The translations under genes and the position numbers were made by a program. Under the pieces are notes generated by a model. That model searched no databases. It saw nothing but the letters and a program-made list of their open reading frames with translations, and was not told the origin of the DNA. From NCBI RefSeq assembly GCF_016862215.1, contig NZ_BOMN01000070.1:1-55755 (forward strand): DNA of 55,755 nucleotides. The letters are read 5' to 3'. This document shows, in pieces, positions 32,124-39,469 of the stretch (its first letter is position 1; every line of letters starts with the position of its first letter). Origin of the DNA: Winogradskya humida (GTDB lineage: Bacteria > Actinomycetota > Actinomycetes > Mycobacteriales > Micromonosporaceae).

Positions 32124-33071
32124 ATGACAAATGTTACAAGACGGACAGCGCTGACGGCCGCGGGCGCGGTCAGCCTCGGCGTCGTCGGCATCACCTCGAT
32201 CGTCTCCACCGCGTTCGGCACCTCCTCCGGCGACGCTTTCCTGGAGACGGCCCGCGCAGGGGCGTGCACGCTGACCCCGGAGGTCACCGAGGGTCCGTAC
32301 TACCTCCCGCTCGAGATCGTCCGGAAGAACATCACCGAGGGCCGCCCCGGCCTGCCGCTGACCTTGCGGGTCAAGGTGATCGACTACGCCACCTGCAAGG
32401 TCATCCAGGGCGCCGTCCTGGACATCTGGCACTGCAGCGCACTCGGCGTCTACTCCGGCTACGACGCGACGACTCTTCCCGGCGGCCCCGGAGGCGGCTC
32501 CCCCGACCCGAGCGGTGGTCCCGGCGGCGGTCCCGGCGGTCCTGGCGGCCCCGGCCCTGGGATGCCGCCGTCCGGTTTTCCCGGCGGCCCTCCTGGCGGC
32601 CCATCTGGCGGCCCTCCTGGCGGCCCTTCTGGCGGACCGGAAGGCGGGGCCGGCGGTCACGCCACCCCGACCACCAGCGAAACATTCCTCCGCGGCGTCC
32701 AGATGACCGACCACACCGGCCGCGCGGAATTCACAACGATCTTCCCCGGCTGGTACCAGGGCCGCACGGTCCACCTCCACGCCAAGGTCCACGTAGGCAG
32801 CTACCTCACCGGCGGCACCGCCAAGAGCGGCCACGTCTCCCACACCGGCCAGTTCTTCTTCCCCGAACGACTCACCAGCCGCGTGGCCACGCTCAAGCCC
32901 TACCGCACGAACACCACCGAACGCACCACCAACGACATCGACATACACTTCAACGCGGGCGGATCAGCCGGCCTCCTGAAAGTCCTCCAGCAGCACAAAG
33001 ACTTCAGCAAAGGCCTCATCGCCTCGGTCACGGTCGCCGTCGACCCCGAAGCCACCCCCGCCACCATCTGA
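32124..33071 (+). CDS. Exported intradiol ring-cleavage dioxygenase
   Basis: A 315-residue catechol 1,2-/protocatechuate 3,4-dioxygenase relative. The N-terminus TRRTALTAAGAVSLGVVGI is a twin-arginine-like export signal. The ferric ligands appear as Tyr110 (LGVYSGYD), Tyr211 (FPGWYQGR), His217 and His219 (VHLHAKV). Between the first Tyr and the rest, residues 119-178 form a Gly/Pro/Ser low-complexity insert absent from normal family members. Secreted intradiol enzymes of Streptomyces act on lignin-derived catechols. The ATG lies 12 bases after the DUF1028 stop in an AT-rich stretch without ribosome site, so co-transcription is likely but start strength is uncertain. Confidence 0.9.
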   Translation: MTNVTRRTALTAAGAVSLGVVGITSIVSTAFGTSSGDAFLETARAGACTLTPEVTEGPYYLPLEIVRKNITEGRPGLPLTLRVKVIDYATCKVIQGAVLDIWHCSALGVYSGYDATTLPGGPGGGSPDPSGGPGGGPGGPGGPGPGMPPSGFPGGPPGGPSGGPPGGPSGGPEGGAGGHATPTTSETFLRGVQMTDHTGRAEFTTIFPGWYQGRTVHLHAKVHVGSYLTGGTAKSGHVSHTGQFFFPERLTSRVATLKPYRTNTTERTTNDIDIHFNAGGSAGLLKVLQQHKDFSKGLIASVTVAVDPEATPATI

Positions 33072-33120
33072 GAGACCATGTGCCGTGGCTCCCGGCCGCG
33101 GGTGTCACGGCCACCCCTTC

Positions 33121-33212
33121 AAGTACGCCAGCCCCCCGCACCGAGTCCACCACGCGACCACCTGCCACCAAGCATCTGCCGCGACCCCCGGGCTGACCTG
33201 CCGTCCCGGCCT
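33121..33212. repeat. Dispersed 93-bp repeat, copy B
   Basis: Second copy of the element at 28686. It begins 50 bases after the dioxygenase stop and, as with copy A, runs away from the preceding gene starting with AAGTACGCC. The rest of the spacer 33072-33375 is GC-rich low complexity (CCTGGCCTGGCCTCGGCC-like) with no gene seen. Confidence 0.85.
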
Positions 33213-33375
33213 CACCCCACCCAGCCCTGGCCCGCCCCGCCCCGGGCCGCCCCGGCCTGGCCTGGCCTCGGCCGCACCAGCCTGGGCCGCCCGTGAGGCC
33301 CCGATCTCACCGCGAAGCCTGCTCTCACCCGAAATGGACGAGCGCACCCTGCAGACCCGTGTCACGATGCGCGGC

Positions 33376-34308
33376 ATGTCGGATCGCGCGCTGAGCTTCG
33401 GAGCGTCGGCGGAGGCCTACGAACGGTTCCGCCCCGGCTACCCGCCGGAACTGATCGGCCTCGTGACGGCCTACGCGGGCAGCCCGATCCGGACCGCCCT
33501 CGAAATCGGTGCCGGGACGGGCAAAGCGACCCGCCTCTTCGCCGCCCATGGGATCGCCGTCACCGCAACCGATCCGGACGCAGCCATGCTCGCCGAACTG
33601 CGCAGACACGTCCCGGCCGGCGTCACCACCCACCGCGCGGCCTTCGAGGATCTACGCCTCCGCGGCAAGTACCAGCTGGTCTTCGCTGCCGCGGCGCTCC
33701 ACTGGACCGACCCGGTTCGCCGCTGGCCCCGCATGGCCGGCCTGCTGGAACCGGGCGGCGTCTTCACCGCATTCGGCGCCCCGCTCCACCTCGCCGACCC
33801 GGCATTGGAAAACGCCGTCCGCGACGCCCGCACCCCGTTCCTCCCCAGCGACGACATCCCGACGCCCTCAGGCCCCGCCCCAGCGCCCGCCCCGTCACCC
33901 TCACACCCCGCCCCAGCGCCCTCAGGCCCCGCCCCGTCACCCTCAGGCCCCGCCGCACCGTCACCCCCGGATCGGGCCATGCAGTGGCCGGGGCCGGAAC
34001 TCGAGCATTCCCCATGGTTCACCGACGTTCGCCAGTCCGTGATCACGCGCCGTCTGACCTTGACCGCCTCCGACTACATCGGCCACCTGTCGACGATCTC
34101 CGCCTACCTCACCCTCCCACCCCCGCTACGCGAAGAGGCGTTCCGAAGCATCAGCGCAGTACTCCCCGAAGCAATCGAGATCAACGCCGACGTCACCGTC
34201 CACCACCTCGCCCGCCGCCGAAGCAACCAACGCCAAAGCGACCAGAACCAGAACAACCAGGACCAAGGCGACCAGGACCAGAACAACCAGCGCAGGAGCG
34301 ACCGATGA
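33376..34308 (+). CDS. SAM-dependent methyltransferase with low-complexity inserts
   Basis: A 310-residue Methyltransf_11/25-type enzyme. The opening LSFGASAEAYERFRPGYP is a standard family start, motif I is ALEIGAGTGKATRLFAAHG, strand 2 ends ATDPDAAM, and FAAAALHWTDPVRRWPRM is the post-II region. Residues about 160-195 are a Pro/Ala/Ser repeat (GPAPAPAPSPSHPAPAPSGP) that interrupts the C-terminal lid, and the last 27 residues are Gln/Asn/Asp/Arg-rich. Both regions come from tandem DNA repeats. An ATG at 33367 would add three residues. The stop overlaps the oxidoreductase start as ATGA. Confidence 0.88.
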   Translation: MSDRALSFGASAEAYERFRPGYPPELIGLVTAYAGSPIRTALEIGAGTGKATRLFAAHGIAVTATDPDAAMLAELRRHVPAGVTTHRAAFEDLRLRGKYQLVFAAAALHWTDPVRRWPRMAGLLEPGGVFTAFGAPLHLADPALENAVRDARTPFLPSDDIPTPSGPAPAPAPSPSHPAPAPSGPAPSPSGPAAPSPPDRAMQWPGPELEHSPWFTDVRQSVITRRLTLTASDYIGHLSTISAYLTLPPPLREEAFRSISAVLPEAIEINADVTVHHLARRRSNQRQSDQNQNNQDQGDQDQNNQRRSDR

Positions 34309-35357
34309 CGACTTTCGCGTTCGTGGGCTTCGGATTCCGCGCGGCGACGTTCCACCGGGTGGCGCAGGCGCTGCCCCACCTTCGTTGTGTCGGTGCTGTG
34401 GTGCGGAAACCGTTGAGCGTGCTCCCTTCGTACGGTGGGATGTCTGATTGTCTAAGGGAAGCGCGACCGGATTTCCTGGTCATCGCCGTCCCGCGGGAGG
34501 CGAACCCGGGTCTGATCGCCGAGGCTGTCGGGCTGGGCGTGCCCGTGCTGGCCGAGACGCCGCCAGCGCCCGACCTGGCCGGACTGCGCGCGTTGTGGGA
34601 GGTGGCCGGGCGGTCCGGTCTCGTGCAGGTCGCCGAGCAGTATCTGCTGATGCCCACCCACGCGGCCCGGCTCGCCGCCGTCCGGTCCGGGATCATCGGC
34701 ACGCCGACGCAGGTGCAGGTTTCCTCCACGCAGCAGTACCACGCGGTTTCCCTGATCCGCGGCATGCTCGGCGTGGGCCATGACCCGGCCGCCGTCCGCG
34801 CGACGCGAACCGTGGCCCCGCTGCTCGACCCGCTCGACCGCGCGGGCTGGACGGGTGATCCGGAGCCGAAACCGGCGACCACGACCATTGCCACAGTGGA
34901 CTTCGGCCGGGGCCGTTCCGGTGTCTACGACTTCACGACCGGTCAGACCCGCAACCTGCTGCGCTTCCGTCGCCTGCTGGTCCGCGGCACGCACGGCGAA
35001 CTGCGGGACGACGAGATCGTGCACATGCCGGCCGCCGAAACGATCAGCAGGGTGCCGCTGCTGCGCCGGCAGAGCGGCCACGACCTGGACCTCAACGGCT
35101 TCGACACCGACACGATCACGCTCGGCGGCACCGAGGTGCTCTACCGCAACCCCTACCCCGGCACCCGTTTCAACGACGACGAGATCGCCACCGCCACCCT
35201 GCTCGACGCGATGGCCTCCTGGGTCCGCGGCGAGGGCCCGCCGCCGTACCCACTGGCCGAAAGCATGCAGGACCAGCTCCTCGCCCTCGCCATCGAGGAC
35301 GCCGCGACCACCACTCACGAGATCACGACCGGCCCTGAGCCGTGGTCCCGGCTCTGA
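34305..35357 (+). CDS. Gfo/Idh/MocA family oxidoreductase
   Basis: A 350-residue NAD(P)-dependent dehydrogenase. The Rossmann motif is FAFVGFGFRAATFHRV, and the canonical EKP motif after strand 5 is replaced by LAETPPAPDLAGL (Glu kept, Lys changed to Thr). The C-terminal alpha/beta substrate domain includes YLLMPTHAARLAAVRSGIIG and ATATLLDAMASWVRGEGPPP. Loss of the catalytic Lys suggests altered chemistry or a regulatory role. It is coupled to the upstream methyltransferase by a four-base overlap, and its last 43 bases overlap the DinB gene on the other strand. Confidence 0.9.
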   Translation: MTTFAFVGFGFRAATFHRVAQALPHLRCVGAVVRKPLSVLPSYGGMSDCLREARPDFLVIAVPREANPGLIAEAVGLGVPVLAETPPAPDLAGLRALWEVAGRSGLVQVAEQYLLMPTHAARLAAVRSGIIGTPTQVQVSSTQQYHAVSLIRGMLGVGHDPAAVRATRTVAPLLDPLDRAGWTGDPEPKPATTTIATVDFGRGRSGVYDFTTGQTRNLLRFRRLLVRGTHGELRDDEIVHMPAAETISRVPLLRRQSGHDLDLNGFDTDTITLGGTEVLYRNPYPGTRFNDDEIATATLLDAMASWVRGEGPPPYPLAESMQDQLLALAIEDAATTTHEITTGPEPWSRL

Positions 35358-36049
35358 GATTCCAGCAGGATGCCGAGGTCACGCTCGGCGAAGAGCCGGT
35401 GCTCCCACTCCTCGTTCAGGATGATGCGCAGGCACAACCGCACCGGCGTGCCGACCGGCTCGGGCCAGCCCGGCGTCAGCCCGGTCGCCCGGTCGAGCTC
35501 CGCATCGGTGAGCCCCGTCAGCACCCGCCGCACGACCGTCATCCGATCCGCCCGCAGCGCCAGCACCTGGTCCAGCGAAGGCCGCGCGGCCCGATCCCAG
35601 GGCACCCCGTCGTCAGCGCCGCTCATCTCGTCGAACGGCAGATCCAGCGGATCCCACGGCGCCGGGTCCCCGAGGATCACCCGCAGCACCCACGCATCCG
35701 TCGCGAACAGCAGATGCCGCAACGTCTCGATGAACGACCACTCGTCGTCGACCCGCTCGTGCAGCCGCTCCTCCGGCAGCAACCGCGCCCGCGCCACGGT
35801 CTGCGCCCAGAGCCCCTCGACGATCTCCCAGGCGGCCCGGAACCCATCGGCATCAACCGGCCGCATCCGCACCCGATCCGGATAACGACGGTCCAGCTCG
35901 GCCTCCACCAACGGCATCACCTCGACCCCGTTGACGACCAGCGACTCGAATTCCCCGCTCAGATCCAGGGTCTTCGCGTAGACCCCTCGACCCACCACAC
36001 CGGACAGATTCGCCCCTCGCAGACGTGCCCCGCGAAGACTCTCCCCCAT
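35315..36049 (-). CDS. DinB-fold protein with N-terminal pentapeptide repeats
   Basis: A 244-residue protein. The first 20 residues (ESLRGARLRGANLSGV) form about three pentapeptide-repeat units of the A(D/N)LxG type. The remainder is a DinB/mycothiol-dependent-maleylpyruvate-isomerase-like four-helix bundle, with WSFIETLRHLLFATDAWVLR giving the first metal-ligand His and LRIILNEEWEHRLFAERDL the last two (His and nearby acid). Such bundles bind a divalent metal and often use thiols like mycothiol. The pentapeptide start may be the remnant of a longer repeat protein fused to the bundle. Function unknown. Confidence 0.85.
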   Translation of the reverse strand: MGESLRGARLRGANLSGVVGRGVYAKTLDLSGEFESLVVNGVEVMPLVEAELDRRYPDRVRMRPVDADGFRAAWEIVEGLWAQTVARARLLPEERLHERVDDEWSFIETLRHLLFATDAWVLRVILGDPAPWDPLDLPFDEMSGADDGVPWDRAARPSLDQVLALRADRMTVVRRVLTGLTDAELDRATGLTPGWPEPVGTPVRLCLRIILNEEWEHRLFAERDLGILLESQSRDHGSGPVVIS

Positions 36050-36062
36050 GCGCCCGGCCCCC

Positions 36063-36094
36063 TGCCGCCTCGATCAATTGCCGCCTCGATCAAT
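36063..36094. repeat. 16-bp direct repeat
   Basis: TGCCGCCTCGATCAAT is present twice with no spacing, just upstream of the DinB start (minus strand) and 51 bases from the cupin stop. Confidence 0.8.
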
Positions 36095-36145
36095 CGTTCG
36101 AACATCAGTATCAACCTCGGGTACGACATTTTCCGGGCCCCACCC

Positions 36146-36652
36146 TCAGCGGCGAAGATATTCCGGTGGCATGACGTCGCCCGATCCGAGCGGCGGCCCG
36201 AGCACCGTCTGCCCGGTGGCCTCGGCCGCCCGGGCGAGCGCCTCGACATCGAGCACCCAGTCCTCGGGCAGCGGCGCGGACAGGTCCCACCCGGCCGCCC
36301 GTACGAACTCCTCGAAGCCGGCCGGATTGCAGATCGTCAGCAGCTCCACGTCCTGTGAGGTGAGCACATAGGTGTGCGGCACCCCACGGGGCAGGAAGAC
36401 GGTGTCGCCGGACGTCAGATCCCACCGCTGGTCGCCGGCCCAGAACGTCCCGCTGCCCGCGAGCAGGAAGATCGTCTCGTCCTCCCGGGCATGCACATGA
36501 ACCGGTGACGCGGCACCTCCGTGCATGGACTGACGAATGGCGGTCAACCGCCCGCCGCTGGCCTCCGCGTCCACGACGATGCGTTGAACGCCACCCCCGA
36601 TCCACGCGAACTGCTGCTCCGAACCAGAACGCGACATGTACGGCAGCGTCAT
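36146..36652 (-). CDS. Cupin domain protein
   Basis: A 168-residue cupin. Motif 1 is ASPVHVHAREDETIFLLAG, with two His and Glu as metal ligands, and motif 2 is GDTVFLPRGVPHTYVL with the third His. The C-terminal helix (FEEFVRAAGWDLSAPLPEDW) is typical of quercetinase-like or sugar-binding actinobacterial cupins. The ATG at 36652 overlaps the stop of the SDR remnant as ATGA, so it depends on that gene for translation and lies under the same TetR-flanked promoter. Catalysis unknown, but all metal ligands are present. Confidence 0.9.
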   Translation of the reverse strand: MTLPYMSRSGSEQQFAWIGGGVQRIVVDAEASGGRLTAIRQSMHGGAASPVHVHAREDETIFLLAGSGTFWAGDQRWDLTSGDTVFLPRGVPHTYVLTSQDVELLTICNPAGFEEFVRAAGWDLSAPLPEDWVLDVEALARAAEATGQTVLGPPLGSGDVMPPEYLRR

Positions 36653-36984
36653 CGCGCGCCCCCGTAGTAGCGATCGTCCCGCAGGTCGTCGAGCAGGCCG
36701 GGCCCGGCGGGCGCCAGCTCGGCGCTGGGCGTGATCGGCGACAACCGTACGACCGCCGCGCGCACCCACCTCCCCGCGAGCCCGATCTCGTAGTTCCCGG
36801 CGTCGACCGACGGCCCGGAGTCGCCGGTGTCGTCCTCCTTGATCGCGCGTCCCAGCCCGGCGAACGGCAGCATCACCGACAAAGCCGACCGCGCCAGGGC
36901 GACAACCTCATGACCCGCGGCGACCAGCTCAGAAACGAGCGCCGTCCCGATATGACCCGTCGCACCGGTAACAAGAATCCGCAT
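36649..36984 (-). pseudogene. Internally deleted NAD(P)-binding SDR/epimerase, still translated in frame
   Basis: 111 codons open with a perfect Rossmann start, MRILVTGATGHIGTALVSEL, ending at ARS (residue 33). A full extended SDR is near 290 residues, but here later family pieces follow at once: LAGRWVRAAVVRLSPITP (the strand before the substrate loop) and PGLLDDLRDDRYY (the C-terminal helix). So two or more internal segments, including the YxxxK active site, are missing while the frame is kept. AGGTGGG precedes ATG 36984. It overlaps the cupin start, so continued translation may be kept for coupling. A genuinely small NAD-binding protein is the alternative. Confidence 0.6.
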
Positions 36985-36998
36985 GTTGCCCACCTCCA

Positions 36999-37050
36999 TG
37001 ACGAGACGACGTCGCATCATCGTAAGCCGTGATGCAACGACGTCGCATCA
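36999..37050. promoter_or_regulatory. Pair of TetR operators between divergent genes
   Basis: Site 1 (37030-37050) is a 21-base palindrome, TGATGC-N9-GCATCA, self-complementary at 18 positions. Site 2 (36999-37019) shares the right half ACGACGTCGCATCA with it and a weaker left half. They lie 31 bases apart between the SDR remnant and TetR starts. Confidence 0.75.
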
Positions 37051-37056
37051 CCCGTG

Positions 37057-37062
37057 TAGGGT
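37057..37062 (+). promoter_or_regulatory. -10 box of a leaderless promoter for the TetR gene
   Basis: TAGGGT followed by seven bases and ATG 37070, next to operator site 1. Confidence 0.5.
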
Positions 37063-37069
37063 TGATCAC

Positions 37070-37645
37070 ATGCCACGGTGGGAGCCCAACGCGCGCGAAC
37101 GGCTGGAACGCGCCGCGATCGAACTCTTCGCAGCTCAGGGTTATGAGGCCACCACCATCGAGCAGATCGCCGCCGCCGCCGGCCTGAACCGCAGCACGTT
37201 CTTCCGCCACTTCGGCGACAAGCGCGAAACCCTCTTCGGCGGCCAGCAGGGCCTCCCGGCCCACCTCGCCGACACCATCACCAAGGCCCCCGCCGACCTC
37301 ACGCCCCTGGAAGCAGTCACCGCGGCCTTCGACGCCGCCGCCACGGTCTGGTTCGCCCCCGACCGCCGCGACCTGGCCCCCCGGAGACTCGCCGTCGTCG
37401 CCTCGAGCCCCGAGTTCCGGGAACGCGAACTCCTCAAACGCCTCGACATCACCACCGCGGTCGCCGCCGCCCTCCGCTCCCGCGGCCTCAGCGACCCCTC
37501 CGCCACCGTCGCCGCCGAGCTCGCCACTCTCACGTTCACCCGGACGATCACCATCTGGGCTGACCCGGCCAACACCGAGGAGTTCTCCCCCATTGCGCGC
37601 CGGGTCCTGCGCGAACTCCACACCGCCGCGACGCAACTCGACTGA
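37070..37645 (+). CDS. TetR family transcriptional regulator
   Basis: A 191-residue repressor. The DNA-binding domain spans residues 8-55: RERLERAAIELFAAQGYEAT, then IEQIAAAAGLNRSTFFRHFG, with the conserved FFRHFGDKRETLF end. The C-terminal helical domain shows LTPLEAVTAAFDAAATVW and a MftR-like ending. The gene diverges from the SDR remnant/cupin pair across 85 bases that hold two matching palindromes, so it very likely represses that pair and itself. The inducer is unknown. Confidence 0.93.
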   Translation: MPRWEPNARERLERAAIELFAAQGYEATTIEQIAAAAGLNRSTFFRHFGDKRETLFGGQQGLPAHLADTITKAPADLTPLEAVTAAFDAAATVWFAPDRRDLAPRRLAVVASSPEFRERELLKRLDITTAVAAALRSRGLSDPSATVAAELATLTFTRTITIWADPANTEEFSPIARRVLRELHTAATQLD

Positions 37646-37666
37646 CCGAAATGGGGTGCGCGGAGA

Positions 37667-38740
37667 GTGGCGTACCTGTTGGATCTCGGCATGAGACATG
37701 AGCTTGTCCTGCCTCGCAAGGCGCGGCCCGGGGACCGGATCGCCGTGCTGTCGCCGTCGTTCGCCGCGGCGGGTGCCTTTCCCGCGATCCACGAGCAGGC
37801 CATGCGGCGGCTTGCTGAGGTGACCGGGCTCGTTCCGGTCGAGTATCCGACCACGCGCGAGGTCGGGGCGAGCGCGGCGGCCCGGGCTGCGGACATCAAC
37901 GCTGCCTTCGCGGATCCTCAGGTGCGGGGCATTCTCGCTGTTGTCGGGGGTGAGGATCAGATCACGGTCATTCCGCATCTGGACGCGGGGCTTGCGCTCG
38001 CCGATCCGAAGCCGTTCCTGGGCACCAGTGACAACACCAACCTGCACCACTGGCTCCGGGGTCTCGGCGTCGCCAGCTTCTACGGTGGATCGTCGCAGGT
38101 GCACCTCGGTCCCGGGCCTGCGGTGGACGACATCCACGCGCGGTCGCTGAGGGCGGCGTTACTCACGGGGGAACGGCTGGAGATCACCGATCCCGGGGAG
38201 TCCGAGGATATCGGGGTCGACTGGGCCGATCCGCGGGCGCTGGAGTCCTTCGGGGAGCGCGAGCCGACGGAGCCGTGGAGCTGGCACGGGCCGCGCCGCG
38301 CGGTCACCGGTGCCTCCTGGGGTGGCTGCCTGGAGGTCATCCAGTGGATCCTGGCAGCGGGACGGTTCCCGTTTCCTCCGGAGGCGCTGGAGGACGGGGT
38401 GCTGATCATCGAGACTTCCGAGGAGTTGCTCCCCGCCCGCGAGGTCAGCTGGATCGTTCGCGCGCTGGGCGAACGCGGGCTCCTCAGCGCTGTCGACGCC
38501 GTGCTGGTCGCCCGTCCGCCGGTCTCCGACCACACCCGCCGGCCGGCCGCTGCGGATCGGGCACTGCTTCGCCGGCAGCAGCGCGACACGGTCGTCGACG
38601 TGGTGGACCGCTACAACCCGGAGGCGGTTGTCTGCGTCGGCGTCCCGTTCGGCCATACCCGGCCGCAGTGGATCCTTCCCCATGGCGGTCCGATCACCAT
38701 CGACGGTGTGGAACGCCGGATCTTCGCCGACTACAGATAG
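37667..38740 (+). CDS. S66 family peptidase (LD-carboxypeptidase/MccF-like)
   Basis: A 357-residue serine peptidase. The S66 triad is in place: nucleophile Ser121 in LGTSDNTNLHHW, Glu223 in SWGGCLEVIQW and His330 in GVPFGHTRPQW. Length and the GGCLE motif are closer to the MccF group, which cleaves acyl-sulfamoyl adenylates and gives immunity to microcin C-like compounds, than to murein LdcA, but both are possible. The GTG at 37667 is close to GGAGA; ATG 37691 (GGA seven bases upstream) is an equally good start eight codons in. It converges on the response regulator gene, four bases apart. Confidence 0.9.
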   Translation: MAYLLDLGMRHELVLPRKARPGDRIAVLSPSFAAAGAFPAIHEQAMRRLAEVTGLVPVEYPTTREVGASAAARAADINAAFADPQVRGILAVVGGEDQITVIPHLDAGLALADPKPFLGTSDNTNLHHWLRGLGVASFYGGSSQVHLGPGPAVDDIHARSLRAALLTGERLEITDPGESEDIGVDWADPRALESFGEREPTEPWSWHGPRRAVTGASWGGCLEVIQWILAAGRFPFPPEALEDGVLIIETSEELLPAREVSWIVRALGERGLLSAVDAVLVARPPVSDHTRRPAAADRALLRRQQRDTVVDVVDRYNPEAVVCVGVPFGHTRPQWILPHGGPITIDGVERRIFADYR

Positions 38741-38744
38741 GGCC

Positions 38745-39389
38745 CTAACCCGCTCGGAGGTAGGCGAGGACGGCGCGGACGCGGCGGTGGTCGTCGGCGT
38801 CGGGTGGGAGGTCGAGTTTGGCGAGGAGGCTGCCGATGTGTTTGGCGACGGCGGCTTCGGAGACGGTGAGGGTGCGGGCGATGGCGGCGTTGGAGCGGCC
38901 CTCGGCCATCAGGCCCAGGACCTCGCGTTCCCGGGTGGTCAGGCGCTGGAGGGGGTCGCGGCGGCGGCCGAGGAGCTGGCGGACAACTTCCGGGTCGACG
39001 ACGGTGCGGCCGGAGGCGACCTGGACCAGGGCGTCGACGAATTCTTCGACGTCGCCGATGCGGTCCTTGAGCAGGTAGCCGACGCCTGCTGCGGGTGCCG
39101 AGTCGAGGAGTTCCGCCGCGTAGGTCTGTTCGACGTACTGGCTGAGCACCAGGACCGGCAGGGACGGGTCGGCCGCGCGCAGGGCGATCGCCGCCTGCAG
39201 GCCCTCGTCGCTGAAGCCCGGAGGCATGCGCACGTCGGTGACCACGACGTCGGGTTTGTGCTCGGTGACCGCTGCCATCAGGGCGGGGGCATCGCCGACC
39301 GCCGCGACCACCTCGTGCCCGAAGCGCCGCAGCATCCCCGCGATCCCCTCCCGCACGATCAGCCCGTCCTCCGCGATCACGACCCGCAC
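38745..39389 (-). CDS. NarL/LuxR-family response regulator
   Basis: A 214-residue two-component regulator. The receiver domain has the acidic pocket near residue 7 (IAEDGLIVREG), phospho-acceptor Asp52 in VVVTDVRMP and the Lys of YLLKDRIG. The C-terminal LuxR helix-turn-helix reads LTTREREVLGLMAEGRSNAA and then TVSEAAVAKHIGSLLAKLDL. The GTG at 39389 is the third of three identical GTGCGGGTCGTGAT starts made by a 38-bp tandem duplication; only this one continues into the receiver. It should be driven by the upstream kinase and probably controls the divergent ABC exporter. Confidence 0.93.
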   Translation of the reverse strand: MRVVIAEDGLIVREGIAGMLRRFGHEVVAAVGDAPALMAAVTEHKPDVVVTDVRMPPGFSDEGLQAAIALRAADPSLPVLVLSQYVEQTYAAELLDSAPAAGVGYLLKDRIGDVEEFVDALVQVASGRTVVDPEVVRQLLGRRRDPLQRLTTREREVLGLMAEGRSNAAIARTLTVSEAAVAKHIGSLLAKLDLPPDADDHRRVRAVLAYLRAG

Positions 39390-39469
39390 GGAAGCCCCCT
39401 GAGGAACAGAGCAATCACGACCCGCACGGAAGCCCCCCGAGGAACAGAGCAATCACGACCCGCACGGAA
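39376..39469. repeat. 38-bp tandem duplication at the kinase-regulator junction
   Basis: Two full units (39376-39413, 39414-39451; two differences at most) and an 18-base third piece. Each unit carries GTGCGGGTCGTGA on the minus strand, which is both a stop for the frame coming in and a GTG start for the next. The two extra starts each encode a 16-residue peptide beginning VRVVIALFL and ending GLPCGS. Confidence 0.9.
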
